Positions 1-11,250 of a stretch of DNA of 64,000 nucleotides are shown piece after piece. Position 1 is the first letter of the stretch, and every line of letters starts with the position of its first letter. A model generated the notes under the pieces. That model saw nothing but the letters and a program-made list of their open reading frames with translations. It did no database searches and was not told where the DNA came from. A program made the position numbers and the translations under genes. This stretch comes from Allacma fusca (Eukaryota; Arthropoda; Collembola; Symphypleona; Sminthuridae), in contig OX359245.1 in the NCBI GenBank assembly GCA_947179485.1, forward strand, positions 2,399,001 through 2,463,000. Reading direction: 5' to 3'.

Positions 1-1
1 A

Positions 2-166
2 GTCCAAGCCGTATGCAATGATCACGTGCAATTTGAATACCAATGTAGGGTTTTGATTAATTCTGTAGTAAACTACATAGTATCCAGTGGGAATAAATAT
101 GGGACGTACATATACTCTGACAATTACGGGTATCAAGTAATTCCCGCCTCATTGTCAGTCCGTTTC
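2..166 (+). CDS. Probable 3' part of an exon of a crystallin-like secreted protein (cut by the window edge)
   Basis: The frame starting at base 2 is open to the stop at about 200. It contains a Q-F-E-Y stretch and ends with Y-Q-V-I-P, and it resembles the last 60 codons of the long exon of the gene at 36234-40133 (L-Q-F-E-Y ... V-Q-V-I-P). Its place upstream of the 993-3574 exons matches the layout of that better preserved gene, so the two pieces probably belong to one gene whose first half lies outside the window. The splice donor is not clear and similarity is modest. No other identity is suggested by the sequence. Confidence 0.35.
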
Positions 167-564
167 TGCAAACGTTTTCCCAAAGATCTTGTAATCCTGT
201 CCTAACCAATTCGTGCTTTGAGAATGTTCACCACTAACGCCTAGCCTTTACTTGAACGAACTTGTAGCGTATTGTAGTGGTGATTGCCCAGCCTAGAACC
301 TCGCCTAGATTTATATCCCAGCTTGCCGCATCCTTGAGCCTTTGCATATTATAGGGCCTAGAATCTAGGCAGGCGCCCATGTTTGACTTGGAGAGGTAGT
401 AGTGTGAATGTACAAATTAAAAGCTAGACGCCTTGGGAATCAAGCCCTATGGCGGAGACTTATTGTATGCCTAGATCTTGCGCGCTTATTTTAAGAGTAG
501 CGCGAAACCAATTTGAACCATGAACGCGCGGAGGTTTAAATCAACGGACAGATGGAGATCAATA

Positions 565-767
565 ATAATAAGGATTATTTTTATTTTCATTCTGCATAGA
601 CATATAGTATGTGCTAATTAAGTGAAACGAGACATGAGTCCAATTTAACTAAAAATGGAAAATTTGCAATTAAACCGTGATTTATTTTATGTGCCTCTAT
701 AACGTCGTTCCCTTATAACGTCACTTTTCGGGAGATTTATTGATGTCGTTATAAAGATAGCCGACTG
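565..767. mobile_element. Truncated pogo/Tigger-like MITE
   Basis: This stretch matches the right part of the complete element at 13829-14632. Shared marks are the repeated 'ataacgtc' motif and the end G-A-C-T-G followed by TA. The left end is missing. It lies in what would be the intron between the window-edge exon and the exon at 993. Confidence 0.5.
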
Positions 768-992
768 TATTCTGTTTACATTGAAATTTCTGCGTCAGAC
801 AAGGCTGTCAATATTTACATTTCATTCATATGCACTCATGAATTATTCTTTACTAATTTTATACAATTGGTACTTTTAACGTTTTATTTGCTGAATCACA
901 GGTTATAAATATAAATATATATCAATTTCAATTAAAATACTTAGTATCCCATTTTGAGTTAATTCTAATGTGAAATTGTTGCAAAATTACAG

Positions 993-3574
993 TTATGGCC
1001 ACCATCAACGTATCACAATTATTGCAGCGCCACAGAGAAGTTTCCAGCATCAGGGATGTCAACGATTAATAATCACGATTAATGATTAACGATTAATGAT
1101 TACTATTTATTAATCATCAATCGTTAATTTAGTAAGCTTGGATTGTTTGAAATAATCATCAATTGTAATCATCAATTAACCTTTTTGCAAAAATCAATCA
1201 TCAATTGTAATCATCAATTAACCTTTTTCAAAAATCAATCATCAAATGTAATCATCAATTAACCTTTTTCAAAAATCAATCGTCAATTGTAATCATCAAT
1301 TTACCGTTTTCAAAAATCAATTATCAATTGTAATCATCAATTAGCCGTTTTCAAAAATCATTTATCAATTGTAATCATCAATTAGCCGTTTTCAAAAATC
1401 AATTATCAATTGTAATCATCAATTAGCCGTTTTCAAAAATCAATTATCAATTGTAATCATCAATTATCGGGCTGGCGACGTCTCCAAAATTCTAAGTAGT
1501 CTAGGGTTCGAAGAAGTTTTTACTAAGCAGTGTCCGGTGTATCTGGCTGATAATATAAAGGATATAATACACTCTGTTTACGATCAGAGCAGTTTACACA
1601 ACATGAACAGAATCCTGAACTCCTCGTCTCACCCTTTGTACAAGTTAGCTTATTAAAATGATAAATGCAAGCAGTATCTAAATATCCACATTACATTGTT
1701 AATTGCAATCCTCAATTAATTAATTTTCAAAATAATCGTTAATCGTTAATTGCAATCATCAATGAAAATTATTTTTAAAGTAATCGTTAATTGTAATCAT
1801 CAATGAAAATTATTTTCGAAGTAATCGTTAATTGTAATCATCAGTGAAAATTATTTCTAAAGTAATCGTTAATTGTAATCAACACGGAAAATTATTTTTA
1901 AAGTAATCGTTAATTGTAATCATCAGTGAATAATATTTTCAAAGTAATCGTTAATTGTAATCATCAGTGAAAATTATTTCTAAAGTAATCGTTAATTGTA
2001 ATCATCAGTGAAAATTATTTCTAAAGTAATCGTTAATTGTAATCATCAGTGAAAATTATTTCTAAAGTAATCGTTAATTGTAATTATAAATTCATTTTGT
2101 TTTCGAAGTAATCGTTAATCGTTAATTGTAATCACAAAATTGGAAATTGACATCCCTGTCCAGCATAATGAATTCCTTCACCATCACCTCCATTCCAAAC
2201 TTCAACAGAATGACAGTTGCTCCATTGACCAATTGGCAGAGCTGCAAACAACAGAATTTAAGGATTGACCAAGGTTTTAAGGAAAACTTTACGGAGTCGT
2301 TTCGTTTCAGAGCTCAAATAAGAGGTACAAAAACGTTTTCTATTTTTACAGCACGAATGAATTTACTAACTTTTTAAATTTGAATTTGTATGTCGTATTT
2401 TTAGTATTGACTCCTTCAAATAGCGAAATCAAAGTTGGAGGCATTTTGTCTCTAGAAGTCAATGAGGCTTTGAAATTTAGAAGTGTTTTTTTAAACACCA
2501 CTCTCTACCTGATTAAGAGCCATGGGCTCGATCAGTAAATAAATAATATTAACAACCACACATGAATTTTCACCATGTTTTTTGTACATTAAATGAAAAC
2601 AACCTTGAAGTTATCTTAACAAAACTCAACTTTTAATACATATGTGTGTCTTTATTGTAGGAATGGTCAAGAACCCAATGGTTCGTCTGTTCAGTGGTGA
2701 AAACTTGACAGGTGGTTGAATACGAAAGATAGTAGTTCATGTCAATTCGGGTGTTGCAGATTGAACAACAAACAGAATTTTGTATTTTACAGGGAATTCT
2801 GAGGGTTACCATTCCGTAGAAACTAGAACTGATTACAAAGGTTGCTTACATGTTAATGATGAATTAACGGGTGCTAAATCTGCAGAAACGTTTGGAACGT
2901 GCATACGATTATTCAATGAATTCGATTGCAAAGGCATGTCATTGGCAATTTATGGAAGAATTAATAGTTCACATCGAACAAAAGATACAATCTTGGATGA
3001 AGTTTATTCATTGGGGCCTTGCCTTGTGGACGAATTCATCAACGCAACCTTCAGCGACAGTAAGAAACGACAAGTTGTTAACGATCAAAATTCAAGTTCC
3101 TACTTCCCCGACAAAGTTCAGTTTGGAGGTTTCAATTGGGATAACACCAAAATCTTCCTTATTAATGGCTCTAAGTTTATAGCTTACGGTTTAGGAAATC
3201 AAAATCGGATTGAATACATTCGCGCACGAATTGACCAAGTAGGTCCTTCACAAAATACTTTGACCTTCGAAGAAGCACACTTTCCCAAATCGTTTGATAA
3301 AAAAGTAGAAGAAGTTTCATGTTACGCCATTCCTTTAATATTCAAAGGACCTCGAACCGAATCATTCAATATTTTCTTAACCAAACAATCCAAGGTCAAT
3401 GATTGGATCAGAATATTTCCCAAGTTCACCGATGTTAATGAAAGGCTTGACTTCCACGTGGAACTATATTTTACGTACGAAAATGACAACACCACTAGAC
3501 CACAATTTGTTTTTTATCATTTCCAATCCTATAGTGACGAGAGCGTTAACTACGGAAGATTTAATAATATTTAA
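993..3574 (+). pseudogene. Crystallin-like secreted protein, second repeat unit, split by a hAT insertion
   Basis: There are three exons: 993-1050 continued at 2167-2324, then 2661-2711, then 2793-3574. With the transposon and one target copy removed the exon lengths are 216, 51 and 782 nt. These are exactly the lengths of the homologous exons at 38657, 39222 and 39352, and all introns are phase 1. The last exon encodes C-I-R-L-F ... C-K-G-M-S-L-A-I-Y-G, which recalls a beta/gamma-crystallin Greek-key strand pair, followed by G-P-C-L-x-D-E-F and a C-terminus rich in aromatic residues, ending R-F-N-N-I. The only visible lesion is the 1108-bp insertion. Upstream exons, including any signal peptide, lie beyond the window start. 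The fold assignment is tentative. Confidence 0.75.
1051..2158. mobile_element. Non-autonomous hAT-like element in an exon
   Basis: Both ends carry CAGGGATGTCAA in inverted orientation. The 8-bp target duplication TCCAGCAT lies at 1043-1050 and 2159-2166, and the paralogous exon at 38707-38714 has a single copy. The interior is two fields of roughly 41-42-bp tandem units based on 'aatcatcaatt' and 'aatcgttaattgtaatcatca', flanking a unique core near 1450-1660. No transposase is present. The 8-bp duplication and CAGGG ends are typical of hAT elements. Confidence 0.85.
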
Positions 3575-4479
3575 TTGTTTTATTCACAATATATTGTACG
3601 CTCTGCAATTCTAAGTTAATTGTGTGTAGGCTGCATATTTCAAGGACTTTCTGTATTCGTGTATATGCTGAGAATCAGACATATCCAGTCCTCGAAGGCT
3701 AGGGTAAATAGGGCTGAGGGAAGGCGTTATATTTTAAAGGCTTCATTTAAAAGAAGAATGAAGGAATGCGTTTTTTCGAAAAATTGCCTGCGAAAGTTGA
3801 AAGGAAGGTTATTTCGTTTATCTGTGCTGAGAATAGTAGTTTGTAGATACCGAAAACGTTTTAGGTAATTATAATTCAGCATGAAAACGTAGGAATGTAT
3901 CTTCGAACCTTTGGTATTCCATAGCACTAATTTATAGCCTCATTCGTCGTGATCCCCCCTAAAATAGCCTTTTATCGTGCACAATGAAAATTTGATTCAG
4001 CACGAGAATCGGTGTGTAAATTTATTGTCTACAATTTCCGTAAATAAAATCTTCAAAATACATAAGAGCAGATCTGCGTCGAGTAGATTGATAGAGATCT
4101 GTGTGAATGTCAGCGACAAAATTGTTTCTGTCGTTGACATTATTTCTTCACTATTTATTATTGACATTATTGAATTATAAATCACGCAACAGAAATTGAT
4201 TTTTAATGAGTATATTTGTAACACACAATGATACCAGACATTTAGATACCAGGTATTTTAATTATGTGACTTAAACATGCATTTTCATTGCCAACACTGT
4301 AATGTTAATTTTTAAGTAAGAGCATTGTAAATAACTCCTAGACTTCAATTTATACAAACATAATTTCAATTTAGTTTGCAGGTAGGATTCAATTCCGACA
4401 AAAATGTATGTCGGTTGTAGGTGGAGTCAAATCTTGGGAGTGATCTATGTAGGCTGAATTGTAGGCTCTGTGTAATAAT
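3575..4479. other. Gene-free spacer, duplicated at 40134-41601
   Basis: No gene is supported. The sequence aligns by eye with the 3' flank of the gene ending at 40133, apart from a pogo-like MITE present only in the second copy. The empty site of that MITE is the TA at 3898-3899. Confidence 0.6.
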
Positions 4480-5421
4480 CAGAGCTATGCAAAATACTTG
4501 GTCTTCGATGCCAAAATACAAAATAAAATACCTGAATTAAAATATGGAAAATACAAAATACAAAGTAAAATACCTCAGGTTACATTGCTAAAATACAAAT
4601 AAAAATACAATACTAGGTAGAAAATTTAAAATACTCAGATACAAAATACTGTATTTTAAATACAATACTTTTCTTCAAATATCCACCTAATCCTCACTAT
4701 TTTCGATTTCTAGAACAAACTTTTTAAAACAGACTTTTTTCACTTCAAAGACTGCATACAAGACATGTGTAGTAACAAATTGTTCAACGGTTGCCGAATA
4801 GGTCAGTCCATTATAATTATATTTTAAGTCGTTTTGACTGTTAATGAAGTAGCAGATTAATATGAAATTTTTATTTATTAGTAAATAAATGTATTTTCGG
4901 AATAATTATTATAAAAAGGGGCTAGTAACTGAAAATTAAATCGAGAAGGTGTTCGTCTTCGGCGTATCTTAAATATCGTTGTTGAAGAGGCAAAATGGTC
5001 TGTGCTGTAAAAACCATGAGCACGTAGACCATTTCGCTTCTTCAACGACGATATACAGTATCGAGAATCTGAACACGTTTGTTGTAGCCAAGGGATTCAT
5101 TCCAACGTATGTTATTCCAATGTGTAATATGGAATTTTCACAGACATTGCACATCGTATAAGCTACATACAGTGTCAAAATCAGAAATAATACCAGCGAA
5201 AAGTATTGTGAGCAAAATACTTTATTTGAATTACATTTCATTTATCATTGAGAGTAAGTAAGTATCAAATACTTTTGTACTTCCTGGCTCTCAAAATACT
5301 AATTGTAAGTACAAAATACTTGCTTACTGCTTACCAACTTTGAAATACAAAATACAAAATACTTTGTGGTCTGAAAATACGTATTTTAAAATACTGTATT
5401 TGAAAATACTGCATAGCTCTG
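4480..5421. mobile_element. Non-autonomous hAT-like element, AAATACAAAATACTT-motif family
   Basis: The terminal repeats are CAGAGCTATGCA and its inverse. The 8-bp duplication GTAATAAT lies at 4472-4479 and 5422-5429. The paralogous spacer has one copy at 41602-41609, which is the empty site. The subterminal DNA is arrays of 'aaaatac' motifs. The centre holds an imperfect hairpin (4973-5054). A shorter relative lies at 55344-55739. Confidence 0.88.
4973..5054. repeat. Long imperfect hairpin inside the hAT-like element
   Basis: The two arms of about 35 nt pair almost throughout, starting and ending with ATATCGT and ACGATAT around a loop of about 10 nt. Size and shape recall a miRNA precursor derived from a MITE. 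There is no evidence here that it is transcribed. Confidence 0.6.
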
Positions 5422-6958
5422 GTAATAATCTAAAAATATGTATAATTTACAGAAGAAATAGAAAATCTAAAGGAATAAAATTTCAGCTCTCCCTTGTCAT
5501 GAGCTTGTGTTTTCATACAAGACTATGGTTTGAACAATTAATTATCTGATTAAAGTTTTACTGGAAAACGAAATCATTTAATACCATGACCAGACGCTGA
5601 CATTTCTATTGCCACAATTGATTTTACATTTCATTTACCATAAAGTTGTTTCCCCTAATTGTAAGACAGCATTCCTTTTATATCGGTATTATTGAATTCT
5701 TCCCAGAATTGCACATGCATTATATAATGGAAAAATATAGCCGCATCTTTATATGTTTTCAGGTATTTTCCCATCCATTTAGAACCACTGTAGAGAAAAT
5801 TTATTGCACAACTCTGACCGTGGTCAAGTAAGGCAATTAGATTCTTCAAAAATATCGTTATAAACGTTATAAAAATACATTGCAAATGAGATGGGTTTAC
5901 TTATAAGTAAAAATATTTTGTTCCTGTCTCCTCTGATGTATATAATAATAGGACACTGCAATTATGCCTAAAAATTTATATTTTGATATGTATTTAGCTA
6001 CAGGATGCAAACAGGTATATTTAGCACTGAACTACAGTATTTTATTTAACTTTGGCGCCCAAACTGAAAGTATAAATTGCTTCGCGCATGAAAGGAAAAG
6101 AATGTGAGCATCAAATTATTTGTGAGGGATCACTCGGAGCAAACGCAAAGTATAAATGCACGTAAAGGGAATATTTCGTGAAAATAAATGAAAATGAAGG
6201 GAAAAGGAAACTATAAACCCGGCTTAATAAGGGGCTTATAATAAGCTTATAACTTTGTCGCACACAATGCAAAAATAGACTTGCTCTTATTATAAAACTT
6301 AACATTGTAGTAAACAATACTAAAATGTTTCTATTTTTCTAGAACTTTTTGTGGATGTTGCAACTCTGTTATACATCAAATTCTTGCGCCATCTAGCATT
6401 CTAAAATAATTAACAACACCCAAACAAGCCAACCTTTTACACTAGGTAGCGTATGCTGTACATCACGGCTTTGTTTTTATAACAGTTCTACGCTATCTAT
6501 CTACTACCACACAATAGCTGTATGGTCCATAATATAGTGCACAGTAGTGCCCCTCACTGATCTCCAAGTACCTTAAATATTTAAGTACTTTTATGTAAAC
6601 GTAAAATCAAGAAATCAACCTACAGTACAGCACAAATTTATGATTTTATGAACCCCATTTGAATTTTCACATGTGGGCAGCTTTCTTTTATTTCATATTG
6701 CCCCATGGGTTGTAGACTTTTCGTTCTCTTAGATATGTTTGTGATTTCGTTTTCAGGAAGTTGAACAGATTTTCTTGATAAGTGATTCCACGTTTTTAAT
6801 GTGGAGAGAATATTGGGTAGACCACGAATACAAAATACCTTTGTTTAGGAGGTAAGTAGTATCGGAAATATGAAAATATCAAAAATCCCCAGTTTTATGT
6901 AGTATTACAAATACTATATTATAAAAATCATCGCTACGCGATAAATTGAGGCTTCACG
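5422..6958. other. AT-rich spacer with no recognisable gene
   Basis: Short open frames exist but none shows a recognisable domain, splice-consistent extension or paralogue. The first bases continue the spacer shared with 41610 onward, and similarity fades soon after. Confidence 0.5.
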
Positions 6959-7363
6959 TAGGGTGGGGTCAGCCACTGCCGTCAAAGTAGAATGAATTTT
7001 GGGCTTTTTCAAAATTTCAAAATATTTTCCAAAAAAACTATGGGACCGATATCAATCACATAAGCAGTAACCATGCCGATTTATATAAGCAATATTCCCA
7101 AAAAATTTGGTTGAAATCGATTCGGTAGTTTTAGAGATAGCTGTCATTTGACTTGACGTTCAAAATGTCATTACTTTTTTTCTCATAAACTATCCGGCCG
7201 ATTTCAACCAACTACAAACTCAGCCTTACTTTTGATACAAATAATATACATACAAAATTTCATTGAAATCGGACTAGTAGTTTTTGCGTAATCGTGCGGA
7301 AGGTCACACGGACGTACTCACGTACGGTCATGGCTATTTTACTAGGGGGCTGACGCCACCCTA
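6959..7363. mobile_element. MITE, TAGGGTGG-end family, copy 1
   Basis: The ends TAGGGTGGGGTCAGCC and GGCTGACGCCACCCTA are inverted repeats. The interior has the motif 'cattgaaatcgg...gtagttttt' followed by a 'gtgcgga...cacacggacgta' stretch. Two further copies lie at 26956-27341 and 45995-46384. About 36 bp left of the inverted repeat is also shared by all three, so the true left boundary may be further out. No target duplication could be fixed. Confidence 0.6.
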
Positions 7364-7950
7364 AAAAGGCACCAAATACAGTTTAATTTAGGATTTCGCT
7401 CCATTGCAAATCTGCCCTAATCAAAATATAATAAGTTTGCATTTTTGCTAGATAAAATATGCAAAATATACCATTAACAAATAAAATGATTGTAGTAATG
7501 ATAATTAATTAATAAATAAATTAGATGATTTTAATAATAATTGTTTAGGAATACTTGTACAGTTCTGCAATACGTGGCCGTTAAACATAAAAGAGTGCAA
7601 TAAGGAAGAGCTGATTAAAACAGGTGGCAGTATCTGTGGATTGCATTAAATGGTGAATTTTGGCATCCCGTATTTTAAAAAACTGCTTTTGATTCATAAA
7701 TATTTTTTCAGACTCGTGATCCTTTTCATATCATTTTTGAACAATTGTTCATTCAAACCAAAACAGTGGTTAATTAAAACTGCCAACCTTTTAAAATCTA
7801 ACCAACGATATATATTTTTTCCTCGAAATATGCAGTCTACATACAAGTGCGTACAAAACATTAAAAAATTTGAGCATAACCTACAATTTTATCTACTTAT
7901 AAGCAAATATGTAGGGTATGCCGTCAGCTTTGTTTTAGAAGCTTATGAGT
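7364..7950. other. Spacer with no supported gene
   Basis: It is AT-rich. A 100-codon open frame at 7650-7952 shows no recognisable motif, and its end falls on a transposon target site, so I do not call it a gene. Confidence 0.4.
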
Positions 7951-7958
7951 AAATGAAC

Positions 7959-8475
7959 CAGGGTTGGTTTGGTTTAAGCCAAATGATTTGAACCATGGTT
8001 TGAACTAAACGGTTTTTTTTATAAAAACCAATGGTTTAAACCAAACACCTGAAATTTTAATATTATCATTCCAAAATGCTTATATTTCGTCGTGCACAAA
8101 ACGTGTGCAGTTACTGTGATATTGTGTAGTTAAGCTTTAGTGAAGTAAATAATACTATTAACTTTTAGTCTTGTACATTTAGAAATTAGGAATCGTTTGT
8201 AAAATGAAAAATGCCAAAGTTGTGTTTATGCTGCAAAGTTATCGTTAAAATTATATCTAAATTAATAAATATTTAATGCTTTGTGATACTTAATGAGTTT
8301 GGGAAACAAGCAAATTTGTTCAAATCCACATGGTTTTGCATATTAATGAATGTTTTGGATTGAAAATTTGTTTAAACCAAAAAAACCTGGTTTAAACCAA
8401 AAAAACCCGGTTTAAACCAAAAAAACCCGGTTTAAACCAAAAAACCCGATTTAAACCAAAAAACCCCCAACCCTG
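7959..8475. mobile_element. Non-autonomous hAT-like element, GGTTTAAACCAAAAA-motif family
   Basis: Ends are CAGGGTTGG and its inverse. The 8-bp target duplication AAATGAAC lies at 7951-7958 and 8476-8483. The right part is a short tandem array of 'ggtttaaaccaaaaaaacc'. There is no coding content. Confidence 0.87.
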
Positions 8476-8889
8476 AAATGAACTAATAATTACAAGTGTA
8501 TTTATGAGTCTCACCACAGTAAGTGAAATGGATGTATGCTATTGATTTTTTCTCTGGCTTTGAGTCATCTTCACTTTTATTTAATTCTTCGATGATTTCG
8601 GCTACTTTTTCACTTATTTTGAAATCTTGCAGTTTCAATTCAAACACACTTAAAGCTCATGCTATTTACAACAAAATTATGACTTACTTCTAATAATTGT
8701 TAAATAAAAAACCATTGCACTTTAACTCTCATCGATAATCACTGCAAAAGCCTGGTTGACGGTTTGCTAAACACTTCGGTATTCACTGTTTTTTCCAAAC
8801 CAAGGGCCCTTATAAATATTGCATGCAGAATGGAAGGTTTTATTCACTTGAAGTTTGATTTTTTTGGCGGAAATAAATACCTGCAAATT

Positions 8890-9380
8890 ACCTGAAATGT
8901 CAAGTTCGGGTTCAGGTAATTCAAATACTGTGACCCGAACTTGAACTCGATAAAATTTTCAGGTATTTTATTTTACCAGAACTTGATAGCAACCCGACCT
9001 GAATTTTCAGGTGCGGATCTTACACCTACCCGCACTTGACCCGATATTCAGGTAATTACTTCATTTTAGTTAACCCGAACCCGACCCGACGGGTATTTTT
9101 CAGGTACTACCTGATACCTGCAAGCAGCTCTGTACCCGGGGACAGGTCCAGGTACAGCCAGATACCTGTACGCATGGGTCCAGTATTTGGGTTGTTTTTG
9201 GGAACAGGTGCATTTCAGGCACAAGTCCAATGATTTAAATTGAGATAAGGTACGAGTACAAAATATTTGTAATGTTAATATGGGTACAGGTACGGGTAAA
9301 GGTACACAATTTTAAAGTAGATACCTGTTCTATGGGTCCAGGAACAGGTCCATTTACAGTATTTTTGTACCCTTGAGGGG
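8890..9380. repeat. Motif-rich repeat (CAGGTA / ACCTG / CCCGA)
   Basis: The stretch is dense in 'caggta', 'tacctg' and 'gacccgaac' motifs in both orientations, like the interiors of the bounded hAT-like elements nearby. I could not find matching ends or a target duplication, so it may be a truncated or overlapped MITE. Confidence 0.4.
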
Positions 9381-10719
9381 CACTAGTGCACAGTGTAGAC
9401 AGTTGCTAATTATAAATGCAGAGTTTAGGTAGAGTAAAAGGTAAAAGTAGGTATAAAGGTAGAGAGAGGTAAATGTAGAGTTGATTGTGAGGACACCCTA
9501 CGCGAATCATCAAACTGTCGCTACGAAATCATTTTTTTCATTAGAAGAAATGGCTCAATGAGGAGTCCCTATTTATAAATGTGTACTGCAATAGTAAAAC
9601 CTGTATTATTTAAATACTTAATAATATCAGCTTCACAGATTTAGGAATACAGTCAGCTCAGGGGATGTTCAAGGGACAAAATGTGTCCCTTATAAATATT
9701 ATAATACTAGTTAATTCCCAAGGGATGACAAAATACCTGCCAATATATGGGGATGCTACAATATCGTACTACTACTATATAATGTGAATGTAATCCTAGG
9801 GAAAATTTAAGCATGCCAATATAAAGGGGATGCTGTCTAAAAGGAAACAACTATACATATAGGAAATTCACTGTATGTAATCAAAGTGTTGCACATTTTG
9901 TAAATGGGAATCGGGATTGCAAATCCCAGCCCCTTGTATTTAAAAATCCCTTATAAAGATACCCATTATAGCAAACGTTCGCGGTATTTAAAAGGTATGG
10001 CATTTTCCCAAATAATTAAAAACACCACAACTTTGATTTTGTCACATAATAACTAACAATTTGCCCTTTTATTAATGCTTATATGTTCTAAACGAACAAA
10101 CCGTATATTTTGCTACAAATCGAATGATTGCAGTGACAAGTTCATTTTAAAAATATTTCGCTTTTACGCAATGTTAAACATTCTCATACCAATATACGCT
10201 CGTTATAAAGAATGTATTTTTACACACATTGATGTATCTTTAGATCTGTAATTAATAGATAATAGAGATATTGTTTCGGAATAAATCTCATTATCACAAT
10301 TTATCATGCACAATTGTCAACAGTAAACTATGGAGCACTCCAAAAGTATCCGAAAACATTTTGTCTATTCCAATGCTCTACTTCTAGCTGCAATCTAGAT
10401 AACCGAAAGTATGTAAAAGAATATATTTTTATAGAGGAATGCTATTATATGGCATTGGTTTGGAAGCTGGGACTGCAATTAGATTAAAACTATTAAAACC
10501 AATTCTTTTTTAAAACTAGCTTATCCCTGCCTCGTATTTGAGTTCCTAGGAAAACAATTTCTAACTTTGAAAGATAATACTGGATTCATATGATCACAAC
10601 ATGTCAGAATGCTGTGTAAATGAATTGAAACTACAAATATTGCATACAGTAATCGCGAAAACTACAACGACCGATACAGTACGACAAGTAATAATGAAAT
10701 TGAGGTTCACTTTGTTGTC
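9381..10719. other. Spacer with MITE-like scraps, no gene seen
   Basis: No coding region is supported. Around 9650-9880 there are pogo-like scraps ('cagtcagctcaggggatg' and 'ggaaattcactgta') that resemble the element at 40322-41058, but their ends do not pair cleanly. Confidence 0.4.
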
Positions 10720-10964
10720 TATTCAGATTTTTGGGCTTGGCTTGGCAGGCACTTTGGCCAGAAGATTTTGAAAATTCCCTCACTAATGCTGCTCATGAAA
10801 TGAACACACGAAGCCAGAAAACATGTATTAAATTATTTTCCTTAACTATTCATGACTGCAGCCCTGTTGTCATAAAAAGGATATTAACGTTTTTTTTAAA
10901 TAGAAATATCCGTTAACTGATTCATTAGCGATATAAATATTTAACTGGAATACATGCCGCAATT
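10720..10964. repeat. Left flank of the giant element, paralogous to 43440-44064
   Basis: The sequence matches 43440-44064 by eye, except that the second copy has about 370 bp more between 'gccaga' and 'aaacatg'. It ends at AATT (10961-10964), the target site of the 13.9-kb element. The right half of the same target region resumes at 24860. Confidence 0.75.
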
Positions 10965-11007
10965 GAAGCGGATAATGCAAGAACTGCCTCTGAATAAATT
11001 CATTCTA
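10965..11007. repeat. Left terminal inverted repeat of the giant element
   Basis: It begins GAAGCGGATAATGCAAGAAC right after the AATT target copy and pairs with 24817-24859. Mismatches cluster at positions 7-9 and near the inner end. Confidence 0.75.
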
Positions 11008-11250
11008 TTTACTTTATGCACACAAGCTTATCATTAAAATAAAATCTTCAATAAAAATCAAACCGATGCAAATAAATGGAAAAATTAAACAACTCGAAGG
11101 AACGCACACAGCCACGGTAACGCCTCAAATATTTCATGACTACAAAAAAAACAATATTTCTTATAAACACAACACGACTTAAATATAAATACAACCAACA
11201 TAAACAAATGGATCCACAATCAATCTCTCTAATCAGAAGAAGTTTCATGA

